The notes under the pieces were generated by a model. It worked only from the letters and a program-made list of their open reading frames with translations, made no database searches and was not told where the DNA came from. Positions 48,597-60,944 of a stretch of 64,000 nucleotides of DNA are shown here, one piece after another (the stretch's first letter is position 1; the number at the start of each line of letters is the position of its first letter). The DNA is from Erodium maritimum (Eukaryota; Streptophyta; Magnoliopsida; Geraniales; Geraniaceae). Location: assembly GCA_963921825.1 (NCBI GenBank), contig OY997590.1, positions 44,905,039 to 44,969,038 on the forward strand, in the 5' to 3' direction. The position numbers and the translations under genes are program-made.

Positions 48597-50220
48597 ATCC
48601 TGAATCCCTCCACGAAAAACGGTTTTCAAAACAGCCTGTAACGGTTTCATATGTATTGATTCCCAAATATAACCTTCCATATCAGTTACATATACATTAA
48701 CTCGCAAGTATCCCCTGTACATATCGTGCATGCAATGATAATTAAGTCAGGATCGTAAACGATTGTTAACCGTAGACTTCAATAGATCCGATTGAAAACA
48801 GCCAGCAAGTTAGCACTCTATTTTTGGTTCGCACAAAAAACCTTCCATATATATATATATGGAGGCAATCAGGTATGAACCACCTGTAATACGTGAACAT
48901 GCGAACTGCATCATCTACGACTTAGAGCTAAGCGCGCAAATTAGAACAAATTTTGGTCCACGCGCCGCTGCTTAGGGGAAAATGGAATTTAAGCGCTAGT
49001 TAACGCGCCTCTGTTCTAAGCAACCCCGATTCTCTGAAACTCGATTTTGGGAAAAAAAGTGAGGACGATTTCGTTAGAGATCGCAACTAAGGATGTGCTC
49101 GTCGGAGATCTGAACTAGAACCCGCTCGTCGGAGATTGAAATTGATATCCATATTTTAAGAGATCTCAACTCAGAACCAGATAATCGAAGATCTCAACTC
49201 AGAACCAAATCGTCGAAGATAGCAACTGATAACCACTAACGCTGGTGATTTGTTCGGTCAAAATATCATCGAAGATATCTAAAAATTCATAAAAAGTATT
49301 TGCTTCAAAATGTTACTGTTATCTCAAAACCTTTAGTGATGATTGTTGTTGTGAGATCTCAACTCAGAACTAGATAATCAGAGATCTTCATTCTTAGACT
49401 AGCTGTTTTATATCTGCAAACGAGAATAATTGTATCCTCAAATATTTCTCTCTGCTTTCCGGGCATAATATGTTGTCCTGTTTTTCCTATCTGCAAACGT
49501 CCTATTCTGTATCTGCAAATGAGTATATCTGTATCCTCATCTAAACCCAGAATCCTAAAAACCCCAAAACATAACTCTAACCCTCAAAGCGTAACCCCCA
49601 GACTCCCAAACCTTGCTTGATGTATCTGCAATCTACTATGATGATATACTCAAACATAAAAATCTGTTTGTATTTTGGATTCTGTAAGTCTAGCTTGCGT
49701 TGGTTGCAAACTAGGGTGATTATATTCTAAAAAAAAAAACAATAAACCCTCAAAATCCAACCCTAAACCCTAAGAGAACCCTAAAAAATCAAAGCATAAC
49801 CCCAAAAAACACAACCCTCAACCCCAACAGAAGAAGACTAAACACGAAAAACATAACCCTAACACCTCAAAGCATAAACCATGCTTTCTCAAATCTTGCT
49901 TGTTGTATTTGCAATCTACAATGATGATATACTCAAACATAAAAATCTGCTTTTATTATGGGTCACTGAGTATAGCTTGCTTTATTTGCAAACTAACATT
50001 CTTGTATCTACAAACGAGAATAACTGTATCATCATCTATACTGTGGAACTAAAAAGCTGATAAAACAATTTTGTTATGAGAATATACAATTTCCATTTCG
50101 AAAATCACATGAATTAAGAAATGGATACTGATGGACCATTGAGAGATCGACAGCGTGGCACATGTAGAACCCATGACAACATATTGAAGGACCCACCAAC
50201 CCAACGAAACCCTACATTTT
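48597..50220. other. Repeat-rich gene-free stretch
   Basis: A CCATATATATATATATGG palindrome lies near 48844. Loosely repeated phrases such as CTGCAAACGAGAATAA(T/C)TG and TGTATCCTCATCT recur between about 49400 and 50040. These look like sub-terminal repeats of a transposon, but no partner end was identified. Confidence 0.4.
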
Positions 50221-50233
50221 TCCTATATATATA
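50221..50233 (+). promoter_or_regulatory. TATA box of the 50313 ORF
   Basis: TCCTATATATATA, 80-90 bp upstream of the ATG, with a C/A-rich leader in between; a typical plant core promoter. Confidence 0.55.
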
Positions 50234-50312
50234 GAAACCTCTGCAATCAAAGAATAAACTTAACCTCAACTCTTAGTAAAGCACTACCAAAACTCTCTCC
50301 CAATCATAAACC

Positions 50313-50630
50313 ATGGATCCTTCCAACACAGAGAAGGGTAAAAGCCCTAGCGGCGATCTACTAATACTGGAGGAGCTGTTGAAGAAGGGGGAGACCACGT
50401 TCGTACGGCATAGGCTTCTTCTAAATGTTGAGAAGGTGTCAATGAAGCGCAAGAACTTGAAGGTGAAGTTGATGGAGACACAACTTGGTCTCGATCTTCT
50501 AGTGTTTGAGACAACCAAACTCATCGACGACGACATTCCATGTAACTACATAACTATAACCAAAAATCTCATTTCCAATGTGACAACAGTTAACAAAGCA
50601 CTGAAGGGTGTTATAGATATGCTGAAGTAG
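50313..50630 (+). CDS. Small charged protein of unknown family, 105 residues
   Basis: Starts MDPSNTEKGKSPSGD in good context (ACC-ATG-G) and ends VNKALKGVIDMLK. The sequence is Lys/Glu/Leu-rich (LEELLKKGE, KVSMKRKNLKVKLMETQ) and likely to form helices or a coiled coil. No signal peptide or membrane span is apparent. A TATA box precedes it at a normal distance. It lies next to the 3' end of the oppositely oriented acidic gene and within repeat-rich DNA, so it may be an accessory ORF of the same mobile element. No family was recognised. Confidence 0.45.
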   Translation: MDPSNTEKGKSPSGDLLILEELLKKGETTFVRHRLLLNVEKVSMKRKNLKVKLMETQLGLDLLVFETTKLIDDDIPCNYITITKNLISNVTTVNKALKGVIDMLK

Positions 50631-51123
50631 GGTACTGCATCGTCGATGAACGACCTAGAAGAAGATGACTTTCTTCTAGGCCCTTTTGCTACCTCTTGTG
50701 TATGCTTCTCTTTTGTTCAACCTATCTTAGTAATGAAAAACTTTCCTCCTTGTTTGAATGTTTCTATGTTTTGCTTGATATTCTGTCAACGTTATATCCT
50801 GGATCCTCAAACAAACATATATATATATCCGTAAAACACCAAGTCAAGATTTGCCTCCTTATAGGATCACTGATACATTTAACAAACAATAATTTTGTTT
50901 TGTTGTTGTAGAGAACTATATGTTCTATATTCTCAAACGACTTTGCATAATTCTATAAACTGGAAATTCAGATATTGCATCGAGGAGTTTTGAGCATTTT
51001 GCAGACAAGAAGTTCTATACCCGAAAACGGGAAACAAGATATTCTCAAACCAATACTATAATTAAAGATGATTGACTTCATATGATCAAATATGTAGTTT
51101 TCAGAAAAAAGAGATTAAGTACC
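50631..51123. other. Gene-free stretch with short repeats
   Basis: Phrases like GATATTCTCAAACC and AGATATTGCAT recur and resemble the array at 60945-61385. No gene seen. Confidence 0.4.
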
Positions 51124-51163
51124 TTAGTAATTAAGCATCATCATCGTTGTCTTCTTTGATATT

Positions 51164-51690
<527 letters not shown>

Positions 51691-53292
51691 GTTCGACAAC
51701 TCCTTCCATAGGATCCTCCCCAAATGGGTCTATGTTGTCTTCGTCTTCCTCCGCTTCCTCCTATCCGTCTTCCTCTTCTTTATCATCCTCTGTATTGACA
51801 CTGTAATAACCACTTCCGGTCAACGCCAGTCACACCTGCGAAAAAAGGAAAATTTAAAAATTTTAAGACAGACACTTAACTTAACCTAAATTGACCCCGA
51901 GGGTCTTACCGGACTTAAGATGACCCCGATATCGACCAAAGTGAGTTCCGGGGGACTTAAGGGAAACTTTCTGATCAATTTGGAAAATGTTGACTTTTCG
52001 TTGGAAAAGTGAACCGAGCGACGTTTTGGTCCATTCGAGGACCGTTTTGGATCCAAAAAGCTTAGCCGTCGTCGCATCGGTCTTAGTTGAGCCGTTTCCT
52101 TGTAGCCCGTCAAGTTTCGTAATTTCTAGGGAAAAGTGCCCGTTCGGGGCCCGAAACGTCCGATTTTCGCGAAACTGATTGGAAAATATCTAGTAGATAT
52201 TTTTCAAAAGGTGTGGGACCCACCTTTCCACTTGTCCAACAAGTGGTGGTGTTAGTTTTGGGGGGAAAATGAAAGGGAGACTACATAGGGGTTCGGCCAA
52301 GGGGTTTTAAAATAGAAAAAGAAGAGAGTGGTTTAGAGAGAGAAGGAGAAGGAGAAGAAGAGAGCTTGGAGTTAGGGTAAGGTCACTATTCACGTCATCC
52401 ATCCATTGGATCGTCTCAAGGCTAGGAGGAATCAAGTTCCCCTCGTTCTCCTCTTGGGTAAGCACCGAACCGATCGTCGATTTGATAATTTTCAAATGTT
52501 AGGGTTTGGTTAAAAATGATTAGTTAGGGTTGTATTGAGGTTGGGGGTTTGTTAGAGACGTTTTGGAGGCGTTTGGAGGTGAAGTGGGACGTTTTCCGGC
52601 AACCGGGAGCTCGGGAGGAGCTCCGGCCACCTTAGGGGGGTGGCCGGCCACCATGTGAGGTGGCTGGCCGGAGCTAGGGCCGGCCACCACCATGGTGGGC
52701 CGGGCCCATTTAAGCCCTAGGGCCCACAACCAAGTTGGGCCGGGTGGGGCCCACGTGCTCGGGTGCTTGGGTTTAGTGTTCGGGAGGTTTAAAACGTTCC
52801 CCAGACCATTTATCCATAACCGAATCGAAAATTGGAATTAAATTGGAAAAATTATAATTAACAGGTTTTAGAAACTTGAAACGGTAATTAATTGACTCGG
52901 AAGTCGGAATTCGATTCTGTCAAGTACATTGGGACCCTTGAATTATTCTAAGACCGTAGAAACGAAAACGGGAACTTTTGGAGCCCCGGAAGGGCATTTC
53001 CAAAACCCGGGCAGATTCGCCATGTCGGGCGAATCGGGCCTTTACGGGTCCTTTATCGACAATGTCGAGTAATCGGGAAGTTTGGGAGTGATCGACATTG
53101 TCGGGGTTACGTTTGGGCGTTAAGTTTATCGAATTTCAGTTTATTCCTGCGAGTTTAAAGTGCATTGAAATTTGTGTTCTTTTAGATCGTGCTGCGGACC
53201 GAGGCAAAGGGAAGCTAGGCGAGTGACTGGGATCACGCCGGTGCTTAGATGAGCACTTTTGGAGAATTACTCGAGGTAGGGAAAAGTAGCCG

Positions 53293-56200
53293 TGTAAAAC
53301 CCGCTTCGCTTTCAAAAGTGTATTAAATCGCAACCCGGAAACCTTAAGGTAGGTTTTTGAAACGAGTGCAAAAAAAAAAATTAAAAAAAAATTAAAAAAT
53401 AAAAGGCTGGACCGGGCGGGCCAGACCCGGCCCAAGCTACAGACCCGGCCCACTGCTACAGGCCCGGCCCAAATCCAACCTATATAATGTTGGATTAGGG
53501 TTCTGAAACCCTAACCCCCTCCCTCTCTTCTTCTCCTTCAGCCGCCCCTCACCCTCGTCGTCCTCTCTGCTTCGCCGTCCGGTCGCCATCACCGGCCACA
53601 CCTCGCATCGCCGGCCACCGCTCCCGAGTCCGTCCACCACCCTCTCCCTCGCCTCTTCTTCCTTCCCTCACTCCGTCTCCGTCTTCTTCGGACCTCATCC
53701 CCGACCTCCCCTTCGCTGCCGTCACCACCACCGTCCTCATCCCCGACCTCCCCTTCGCCGCCGTCACCACCACCGTCCTCATCTCCAGCCACCACCGAGC
53801 CCCCATCTCCGCCCAACCGCGCCACCACACCGCCGCCCTCGCCAGACCACGCCTCCCTTTTTCCTCTCGTCTCCGGCCCTCACTCCCGACCTCTCTCCCT
53901 CTCGATTCTTCGATTCCGACCACGCCAGCGTCGACCGAGCCCGAGCTCGCCGTCCGACCATCCTCCCTCACCAGATCCGTCCAACCACGCCACCGTCAAG
54001 CCGCCGCCCCTTCTCCGTCTCGGAATCGTCGCCTCCGTGAGATCCGCAACCGGCGATTCAGTCGAGCTCGCCGGCATCCCCACGCCCGAGCTCCTCCCGC
54101 CTTCGTTCCGAGCCAGCCGCCGTGCACCGCCGTGCACCGCCGTGCGCCGCCCTTACTTCCCTACGGTGAGCCACCACCGTGAGTTTTCCGGCCGGCTTTA
54201 TCGCTGTCGAGGGCCGTCGGATTTTCTGACCGAGCCCTCTCTCTCCCTTTCGTTGTATTTTCGGTTTATGTTTAATTCTGTTCGTGCAAAAACGAGTGTA
54301 AATTTGGATCTGTTGAAATCGTTAATGTTGGGTTAAACCTGCTAATGGAATTGTTTAAATTGTGGAACTGATTTGAATCGAAAAGGGAAACAATTGAATC
54401 AAATTCAGATTGGAGTAAAAGACGGATTTTGATTCTGCTTTGGTTGAAATCGAAATCACGGTTTTGGAAAGAAAGGTTGTAAAATGGAAAATCAAATTTA
54501 GGGAAAAAGGTTTTAAAATGAAAAGGAATTAAAAGCGTTTCGGTTTTAAAAACGGTTTAAATCGAGGAGTTGTGAATCTAAGTTGTAAACGGGATTTAGG
54601 AACGGTCGTTCAAAAACCGAACCAAATTCATTTTGGCTCAAAAGATCGGAACACAAACAGATTTGAAATAAAAGGGTTTTTGATTTAAAATAAAAACCGT
54701 TCTTCTTGGAAAAAGGGTTATTAATCGGATTTGGGAACGACTCGAAATTTCTGGGTAAAATGGACTGCTATTGGGTTTAAAAAGGAACAAAAACGGACCG
54801 CTGAATCGAACCTCGGGATTCGTGCATTGGGACCGTGCCTCGCGTGCACCGGTTTCGGTGCTCGGGTACTCAAACCCGATTCGTCGTAATCCCGCTTTTG
54901 GCCCGCTCGAGTTTAAAGGACAATTGTCGGGTCTGGACTGGATTAATCGTAACCTTTAATTTAGCGGTGGAACCGTTATTAATTTATGGCTTTTGTGTTA
55001 TCTTTAGAGTTCGGCTTCGATCGAAGTGAAGCTCGGAGGTAACGAGCCAGAACGTCAGCAGCTAGGAAGTGTAGCGGTTGCTCTTCAGTTGAGGTAGGGA
55101 AAAGTAGCCGGATCTCGGCCCTGACTGGGGAAAGTTAACAGTAGAATTGCATGTGACACCGGGGTGTCGTGGGTTGAATAGGTTTATTTAAATATTAGAA
55201 AAGCATGATACGGGATTGTAGCGTTTAAGAGAAAAGCATGTGACACTTAGTAGTGTCGTAGGATCAGAGAACTTAGCGATAATTGTTTTACTGGAGGCAT
55301 ATGACCATGCCCGGAGGTTGTTTGTGAAACTAGCGATCTTAGGACTGTTGGAGGCATCGTCTATGCCGGAGGTCGTTGTGCGTTATTTATTGTTGAGTTT
55401 GGGTGGCCATGAGAGCCCGTGTAGTTAAATTGGTGTCTTGGGTGGCCGTGAGTGCTGTGGGGTTGTTGAATCCGAGTCTTGACCGTTGGTGTGTCTTGAA
55501 AGGCCGTGAGTGCTCGTGGGGCTGTTGAGCCGTGAATTACTGTTGGTGTGTCTGGGAGGCCGTGAGTGCCTGTGGGGCTGTTGAGTCCGCGTTTTAGGGT
55601 TGGTATCTTGGGTGGCCATGAGTGCCTGTGGAGTGTTGAACCTGTGTTTTTGCTGTTTGTTGAACTGTGATTGTGTTGTGATTGTGGTTACCTGAGGTTG
55701 TGGGCCCGCTTCATTAAACGGGGGTCCTCGATCACACGCGTCTGCACGTTCAGACGAGGTAGGGGGCCCGCCTGTCAGTAAAAGGGGTCCTGGCCGCGCG
55801 TGTGTGGTTCGGTGGTTGTGAGTGTGATAGGTTGACTGTCTGATCCGACTTTGTGTCGAGGAAATGCGACAGGTCGACCGCCTGACCACGTCTATGATCG
55901 GTAAAGGGCGCGAGGGAGGTTACTGAGCAGCTGGTTTGCGATCCTTTGTGATCTTGTTTGGTGTGCGATCCTTGTGATCTTGTTTGGTGTTGCGTAGTTC
56001 CTTGAGTCCTTGGAAGAGGTCGTGATCGTTGTGTCGTGTCTACTTACGTGTTTGAGGGTCGAGTCGTTCGAGGAAGGTCACCGTGGGTGTTTGTCAGTCA
56101 GAGTACTTGGGTTGGGGACAGTGATCCCCGGGGGTTGAGTTTGTTGTTGGTGTTACCGGCATTGTCTGCTAATTATGCCGTAGTCAGTCTGTTATCCGTG

Positions 56201-56494
56201 GTGGTGAGCTAATTATGCCGTAGTTGCTTTTCCTACAGGTACTGTTCGTGGGACGGACTTGGTGAGCTCTCGAAGCTTGTGGAGCTGGGAGCGGAGTCCG
56301 GGTTTTGTCTTTTTAGTCTAGCGACGGGCACCTCGCTTTTTTGTCCGCTGTGGGACGTTTTAATTTGAGTTGTATTTATCCTTTTGTTGAACTAAACTGT
56401 TATTGTAAAGTGTTTTAGTGGAAATGTTTTCAAAGTGTTTTCTTATTCTAAACGTCGCGTCCCGAGTTCGTTTTACTGAAGTTGGGGCGTGACA
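53293..56494 (+). repeat. C-type 5' LTR in the composite
   Basis: 3202 bp, TGTAAAACCC...GGGGCGTGACA, the same type as 28401-31512. It includes a TATA box at 53479-53489 and a CT-rich leader (53500-54250) whose open frames are low-complexity by-products. At about 56208 the usual hairpin is replaced by a second copy of CTAATTATGCCGTAG. Confidence 0.85.
53479..53489 (+). promoter_or_regulatory. TATA box of the C-type LTR in the composite
   Basis: CCTATATAATG, then the small inverted repeat GGGTTCTGAAACCC. Confidence 0.55.
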
Positions 56495-56497
56495 GCT

Positions 56498-56509
56498 TGG
56501 TATCAGAGC
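56498..56509 (+). promoter_or_regulatory. Primer-binding site in the composite
   Basis: TGGTATCAGAGC, three bases after the LTR end. Confidence 0.9.
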
Positions 56510-57491
56510 TCGAGGTTTCACACCTCGGACTGTCCGTCAATTAGGTGGGAGAGTCAAGTCAGTGTAGACCCGTCTTGTCTTGAGTCTTGTTTTTGCTTGT
56601 GTGTACGTGCAGTGTTTTCTTGCTGGCTTGCTGATTGTTATTGCTGCGTGAAACGTTTTTAAGCTGTCGCGGGTCGACTCAGGAGCGCTCCTGTAGTCGA
56701 ACGTGACGGTGCTGATATCAAGTCGGTACAACGTAGTTCGGGGACGCCTGGACCGGGTTGTAACCACCTGATGTCAAGAAATGAAGTTTTAACGAAGTAG
56801 ATAATTTTTTTTTTGATTGTTTTGTTGTTGTTTGACGCTGTGGGCGTTCGTGTTCGATTGTGATTGGCCCTGAGGGCGCGTTTGATTTTAGTTGGCCCTG
56901 TGGGCGAGTGTTGTTGTGTTGTCGTTTGGCCGTGTCGGCTCGTGTTTTGGTTGAGGTTGAATGACTTTCTGGGTCTGTAAATCGTGGCGCGTGTGTTTGC
57001 TGTTTTGGTAGTCAAACGTATATGTCGTTTAAGGCAAATTTTGGGGTTAAAACGGGTTAAGGTCCGAGCTAGAACCGAGTTTGGAAAACAGGTCTGCGCG
57101 AGTGTCACGGATCCCGTCACGGATCCGTGACGAACCAGAGAGAGTTCTGGCAAAATTTAGATCTTCGTCACGAATCCGTGATCCTTGTCCTTCTCACCGT
57201 CTTGATTGTGCAAGTTGAGTGTTGACTTTGCGTGGCGGTGTTCACAGTTGTGTTGGGGTATTGAGGTTGTGAGTAATAGTAGTTGCTGAATTGAGAACAT
57301 AATCCCCTTTTCGAGGTTTCCCTTACGTAAAAGAGTATTTAAAGTATAATTAGCGGGAACGGTGCGACGTTTAGTAACAAGTACGTTGGGGTAGACATAG
57401 ACCGTGTGAACGTTAGTGTATTCGAGCTTGTTGTCTTGTTTGAGTTCGCAAACTAAACGTTTGCGTGTATCCGCGCAGAGGATACCTACTT

Positions 57492-57743
57492 ATGGCCCGT
57501 GCCAGACGAGGAAGAGCAGGAGCGGCACGGGGACGAGCGCCCACGCGAGGCCGGCGGGGATGGTCAGCGGGGACACCAGGACGGGTGCCAACCGTTGAGC
57601 CCGCCGAGCACGCGGAGGCACAGGGCACTCCTGTCGGAGAAGACAGGAGAAGCGATGCGGGACCTTCTACGGGCACGCCCAGTGTCCCGCCGGTCGCAGA
57701 CCCACCCGTCATGACCGCCCTGGATGAGCTGACCAGGACAGTC
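57492..57743 (+). pseudogene. Truncated gag start fused into an LTR
   Basis: The ATG at 57492 begins MARARRGRAGAARGRAPTRG, homologous to the start of element B gag, with CAG where B has its first stop. After LDELTRTV the sequence switches to LTR sub-repeat DNA (junction about 57741-57744, in CCGTGTATT shared by both sides). All remaining gag, pol and the first part of the 3' LTR are deleted. Confidence 0.8.
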
Positions 57744-58755
57744 CGTGTATTAATGTTGGTGTCTTAGGGTAGCCATGAGAGCCCTTGTATTATTGTTGGT
57801 GTCTTGGGTGGCCATGAGAGCCCGTGTATTATTGTTGGTGTCTTGGGTGGCCATGAGTGCCGTGGGGTTGTTGAGCCTGTGAGTTACTGTTGGTGTGTCT
57901 TGGGAGGCCATGAGGGCCCGTGGGGTTGTTGAACCCGAGTTTTTACCGTTGGAGTCTTGAGTGGCCATGAGTGCCTGTGGAGCGTTGAATTGGTCTTGTT
58001 ACTGTTAGTTTAACCTTGCTTGTGATTGTGTTTGCCCGAGGTTAGTAACCCGACTTCGTGTCGGGGAGTGGTGGGGAATTCGGCAGGTTACGAGCATTCT
58101 TTGGCTGGCCTGATCCGTGTTCGAGTCTCGGCAGGTTACGAGCATTCTTTGGCTGGCCTGACCCGTGTTCGGGTCTCGGCAGGTTACGAGCATTCTTTGG
58201 TTGGCCTGATCCGTGTTCGAGTCTCGGTAGGTTGTGAGCATTCTTTGGCTAGCCTGATCCGTGTTCGTGTCTTTGGAGGAGGTCGTAAATGGTTGTGTCG
58301 GGTTTACATTACGTTATCGAGTGTTGAGTCTGTTGAGGAAAGTAATGGGTGGTGTGTCAGTTGAGTTACTTGAGTTTGGGGATTGTATTCCCGGTTTTGG
58401 GTCGGTTGGGGTGTTAACGACTTTGTCTGCTAATTATGCCGTAGTCAGTCTGTTATCCGTGGTGGTGAGCGAACGCTCACCCCTAGCTGCTTTTCCTACA
58501 TGTACTTGTCGCAGGTCGGACTAGGTGAGCTTCCGAAGCTTGAAGAGCTAGGGGCGGGAGTCCGGGTTACTTTTTAGTCTAGCGACGAATATCTCGCATT
58601 TTTTCCGCTTGTGGGACGTTTTATTTTGAGTTGTAATTATTATTTTGTTGAACTAAACTGGTATTTTAAAGTGATTTAATGGAAAAGGTTTCAAAGTGTT
58701 TATTATTTTAAATGTTCGCGTCCCGAGTTCGGTTCACTGAAATTGGGGCGTGACA
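57744..58755 (+). repeat. Partial LTR with four 48-bp repeats
   Basis: The LTR 3' third, ending GGGGCGTGACA. It contains four copies of a 48-bp unit (TCGGCAGGTTACGAGCATTC start) at 58080-58271. The LTR at 53293-56494 does not have these, so the two belong to different LTR variants. Hairpin at 58464-58481. Confidence 0.85.
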
Positions 58756-59372
58756 AACATCTTCTTCATCATCATCCTGCAAATCTTCATCAACATCTCG
58801 TATGTGAGAGTTGTCTTCATCATAAGAGAAGAAGTCCTTATAATTGAATGGCTTTGCAAGAACAGGTGTAGGTGCAGGTGCTATCTCCTCATCCTTGTCT
58901 TCATTAATCAGAGGATCATCATCACCATTTTCTCATTCAAACTCTATATCTCCTTCTTCCTCATCATCATCTTATTCCTCTCCTTCATTCTCTTCATCTT
59001 GATCCTCGTCATCTTCTTATTCTCCCCCTGGCGTTGATTCATAATCAGGAGTCCCCAGTTGAGGAAAGTCATACTCATTAATGTCATACTCATTGATGAG
59101 AGAATCGTCACTATCATCATCATCAGAGGATGAGGGGGAGGAGGGATTCAGCTTGAGCCTCTTTAAGGAGACGTCGTCGTCCTCATCATCACTACTGAAG
59201 ATTTGGGATGGTGGGGACTTTCATTCGAAGGATTGTCAATTGTCACCATCACTGTTAGAAAACACAATACATGGAGACTTGGGAGATGATGACATGGCTG
59301 ATTAGGTTGAAAAACAATTTAAAACAATTTATTCTAGTAGGATACGGATGATGAAGAAACAGTTGCTTTGGA

Positions 59373-59385
59373 GTTATATTTAAAG
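59373..59385 (-). promoter_or_regulatory. Candidate TATA box of the acidic gene
   Basis: The minus strand reads CTTTAAATATAAC, about 80-90 bp upstream of the ATG at 59295. Confidence 0.4.
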
Positions 59386-59389
59386 AGAT

Positions 59390-59881
59390 CAAAAGGGTGT
59401 TAGAAAATAGAACGACGCCATTAAATGGTAGAACCTTTTCGTGTGGCGCAAGGAGATTTTTGTAATGATGACAAAAGATAATGAAATGAACGGGCGGTTG
59501 CTTGTAGTCACATCAAAATTTAAAATGATGATAAATTTACTTTTTGTTGCATGCTTGACACGTGCTCCACCATACCTACTTGTATCTGATGAACTGGAGT
59601 GAGAATGCAATACTTATGGTTTGAGGAAACGAGCATTCCGTTTTAAGAATATAAAAGATGAGAGAAACTGTCATTGAATCGTAGGTTGCTTGTATAGGCA
59701 AAACATAATTTAAATTTTATTATTAGATTAATTTTTTTCCACTATCTACTTTTATCACATAACATGCATGCTTGGCACGTGTTCCACTACATACTTGTAT
59801 CAAATGACATGGATATGAACTACTAATATGATTTGAGAATATGGTTTTCTGGTTTGAGAATATAACAATTATGTTTAGAAG
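59390..59881. other. Gene-free stretch
   Basis: AT-rich. Phrases TTTGAGAATAT(G/A) and CATGCTTGACACGTGCTCCAC / CATGCTTGGCACGTGTTCCAC recur (about 59550 and 59768), i.e. a diverged tandem duplication. No gene. Confidence 0.4.
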
Positions 59882-60847
59882 TCAGATTTTGTTTAAAACG
59901 CATCGTATTGTCTCTTCAAATATTCTTGCAAAATGCCTTGATTTGTCACTTTGATTGTTCCAGAGTTGCTTCGTATCCACAAGTCTCTTAACTAAAAATT
60001 TGAACCAATTAAAGTCTTGTATGTGGGATACATCAACAATGGATCGGAAGCATGACTGGTTCACATAACTGTCAGTCCCGGAATCAATCATGCAAGTGAC
60101 AAACAACACCATAAAGTTCCTTTTGAAATCATCTCCAACTTCATTTTGCGTCTTCATCTGTTCAACCAAATGCTTGTTGGTGATAAGACGCTTCATCTGC
60201 CCTTTGTCTCTTGTCTTGAACTATCGCTGCCACAATTTAAGCTCATCAGTCAACAATTCACCCCTCCTATCGCATATAACAGCTCGCTTGCCGTTTGGAA
60301 TGCCCAAAGTTTCATACACTTCCTTCTCTGTGATACACAATTTCACATCGGGAAATACAAATGACGAGCTAAGGTGGTTATAGTTATCCACCAAATAGTA
60401 TCCAATCCTACTTGGAATGTTCTTCACAACAAAGTGCAGAATGTGACCGAACCCAAATTCCCACACTGCTTCCTTTTGAGCATTATTCAAACTCCGCAAA
60501 AGCTCAAGCAACTTCTTTGGCGATGACCTGGTCTTCAAACCGTCAACCTCTTTGAACTTATCAAATATCCGAACAAATCTATCGGTTTTACAACCTTTGG
60601 GGCGCTTCACATTCTTCTCAACAGCTAATTTTCCACCTCTCTTCTTTCCGGCTTTCACAGGTGGGACGGAAATAACAATAGCAGTAGAACTTCCTTCATC
60701 GCCAGATTCACGAACCTCAGTTACCTTCGTCTTCTTATTTGACACTTTTCGTTTTTCATTTTTAATACTAGACTTCTGCCTCTTCATCATATTAGCCAGA
60801 GTCACATTTTCTTCACCAACATCAGCCTCTGCGGATGGCTTATCCAT
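59882..60847 (-). pseudogene. Plant-mobile-like / Ulp1-associated domain protein, N-terminal part
   Basis: The minus-strand ATG at 60847 (MDKPSAEADVGEEN) leads a basic, Lys-rich region (KRQKSSIKNEKRKVSNKKTK), then a globular part: AVWEFGFGHILHFVVKNIPS, GYYLVDNYNHLSSSF, VYETLGIPNGKRAV. A TAG at 60221-60223 interrupts it; the same frame continues (MKRLITNKHLVEQMK, NFMVLFVTCMIDSG) to a stop at 59882. The GFG...GIPNG pattern is that of the domain preceding Ulp1/C48 protease domains in plant mobile-gene families, similar to the plant mobile domain. A longer ATG start at 60922 is possible but would include the TATA region. No protease domain follows here. Confidence 0.5.
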
Positions 60848-60900
60848 TAAAAGATGGGGACACACAATATCCGAACTTTTGTCTATAATTAACAAGAGGG

Positions 60901-60907
60901 TATATAA
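60901..60907 (-). promoter_or_regulatory. TATA box upstream of the 60847 start
   Basis: The minus strand reads GTTTATATACCC, about 55 bp upstream of the proposed ATG. Confidence 0.45.
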
Positions 60908-60944
60908 ACAGGAGGTTTGCATGTGAATAAAACTAGAAGTCCTA

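Larger units (their letters stand above)
51802..58755 (+). mobile_element. Nested LTR composite inserted in the acidic gene
   Basis: The left part, 51802-53292, is the 5' half of a B-like LTR (TGTAATAACCACTTCC, B-type GC-rich block). It stops at AGTAGCCG, where a complete C-type LTR with primer site and leader begins (53293). The right part, 57744-58755, is the 3' third of an LTR ending GTGACA. Outer flanks are GACAC (51797-51801) and AACAT (58756-58760), which differ by two transitions only and may be an aged duplication. Confidence 0.75.

Noticed and set aside
53549..53971. Gly/Arg/Glu-rich minus-strand frames
   Set aside because: Antisense of the CT-rich LTR leader; repetitive, with no family signature.
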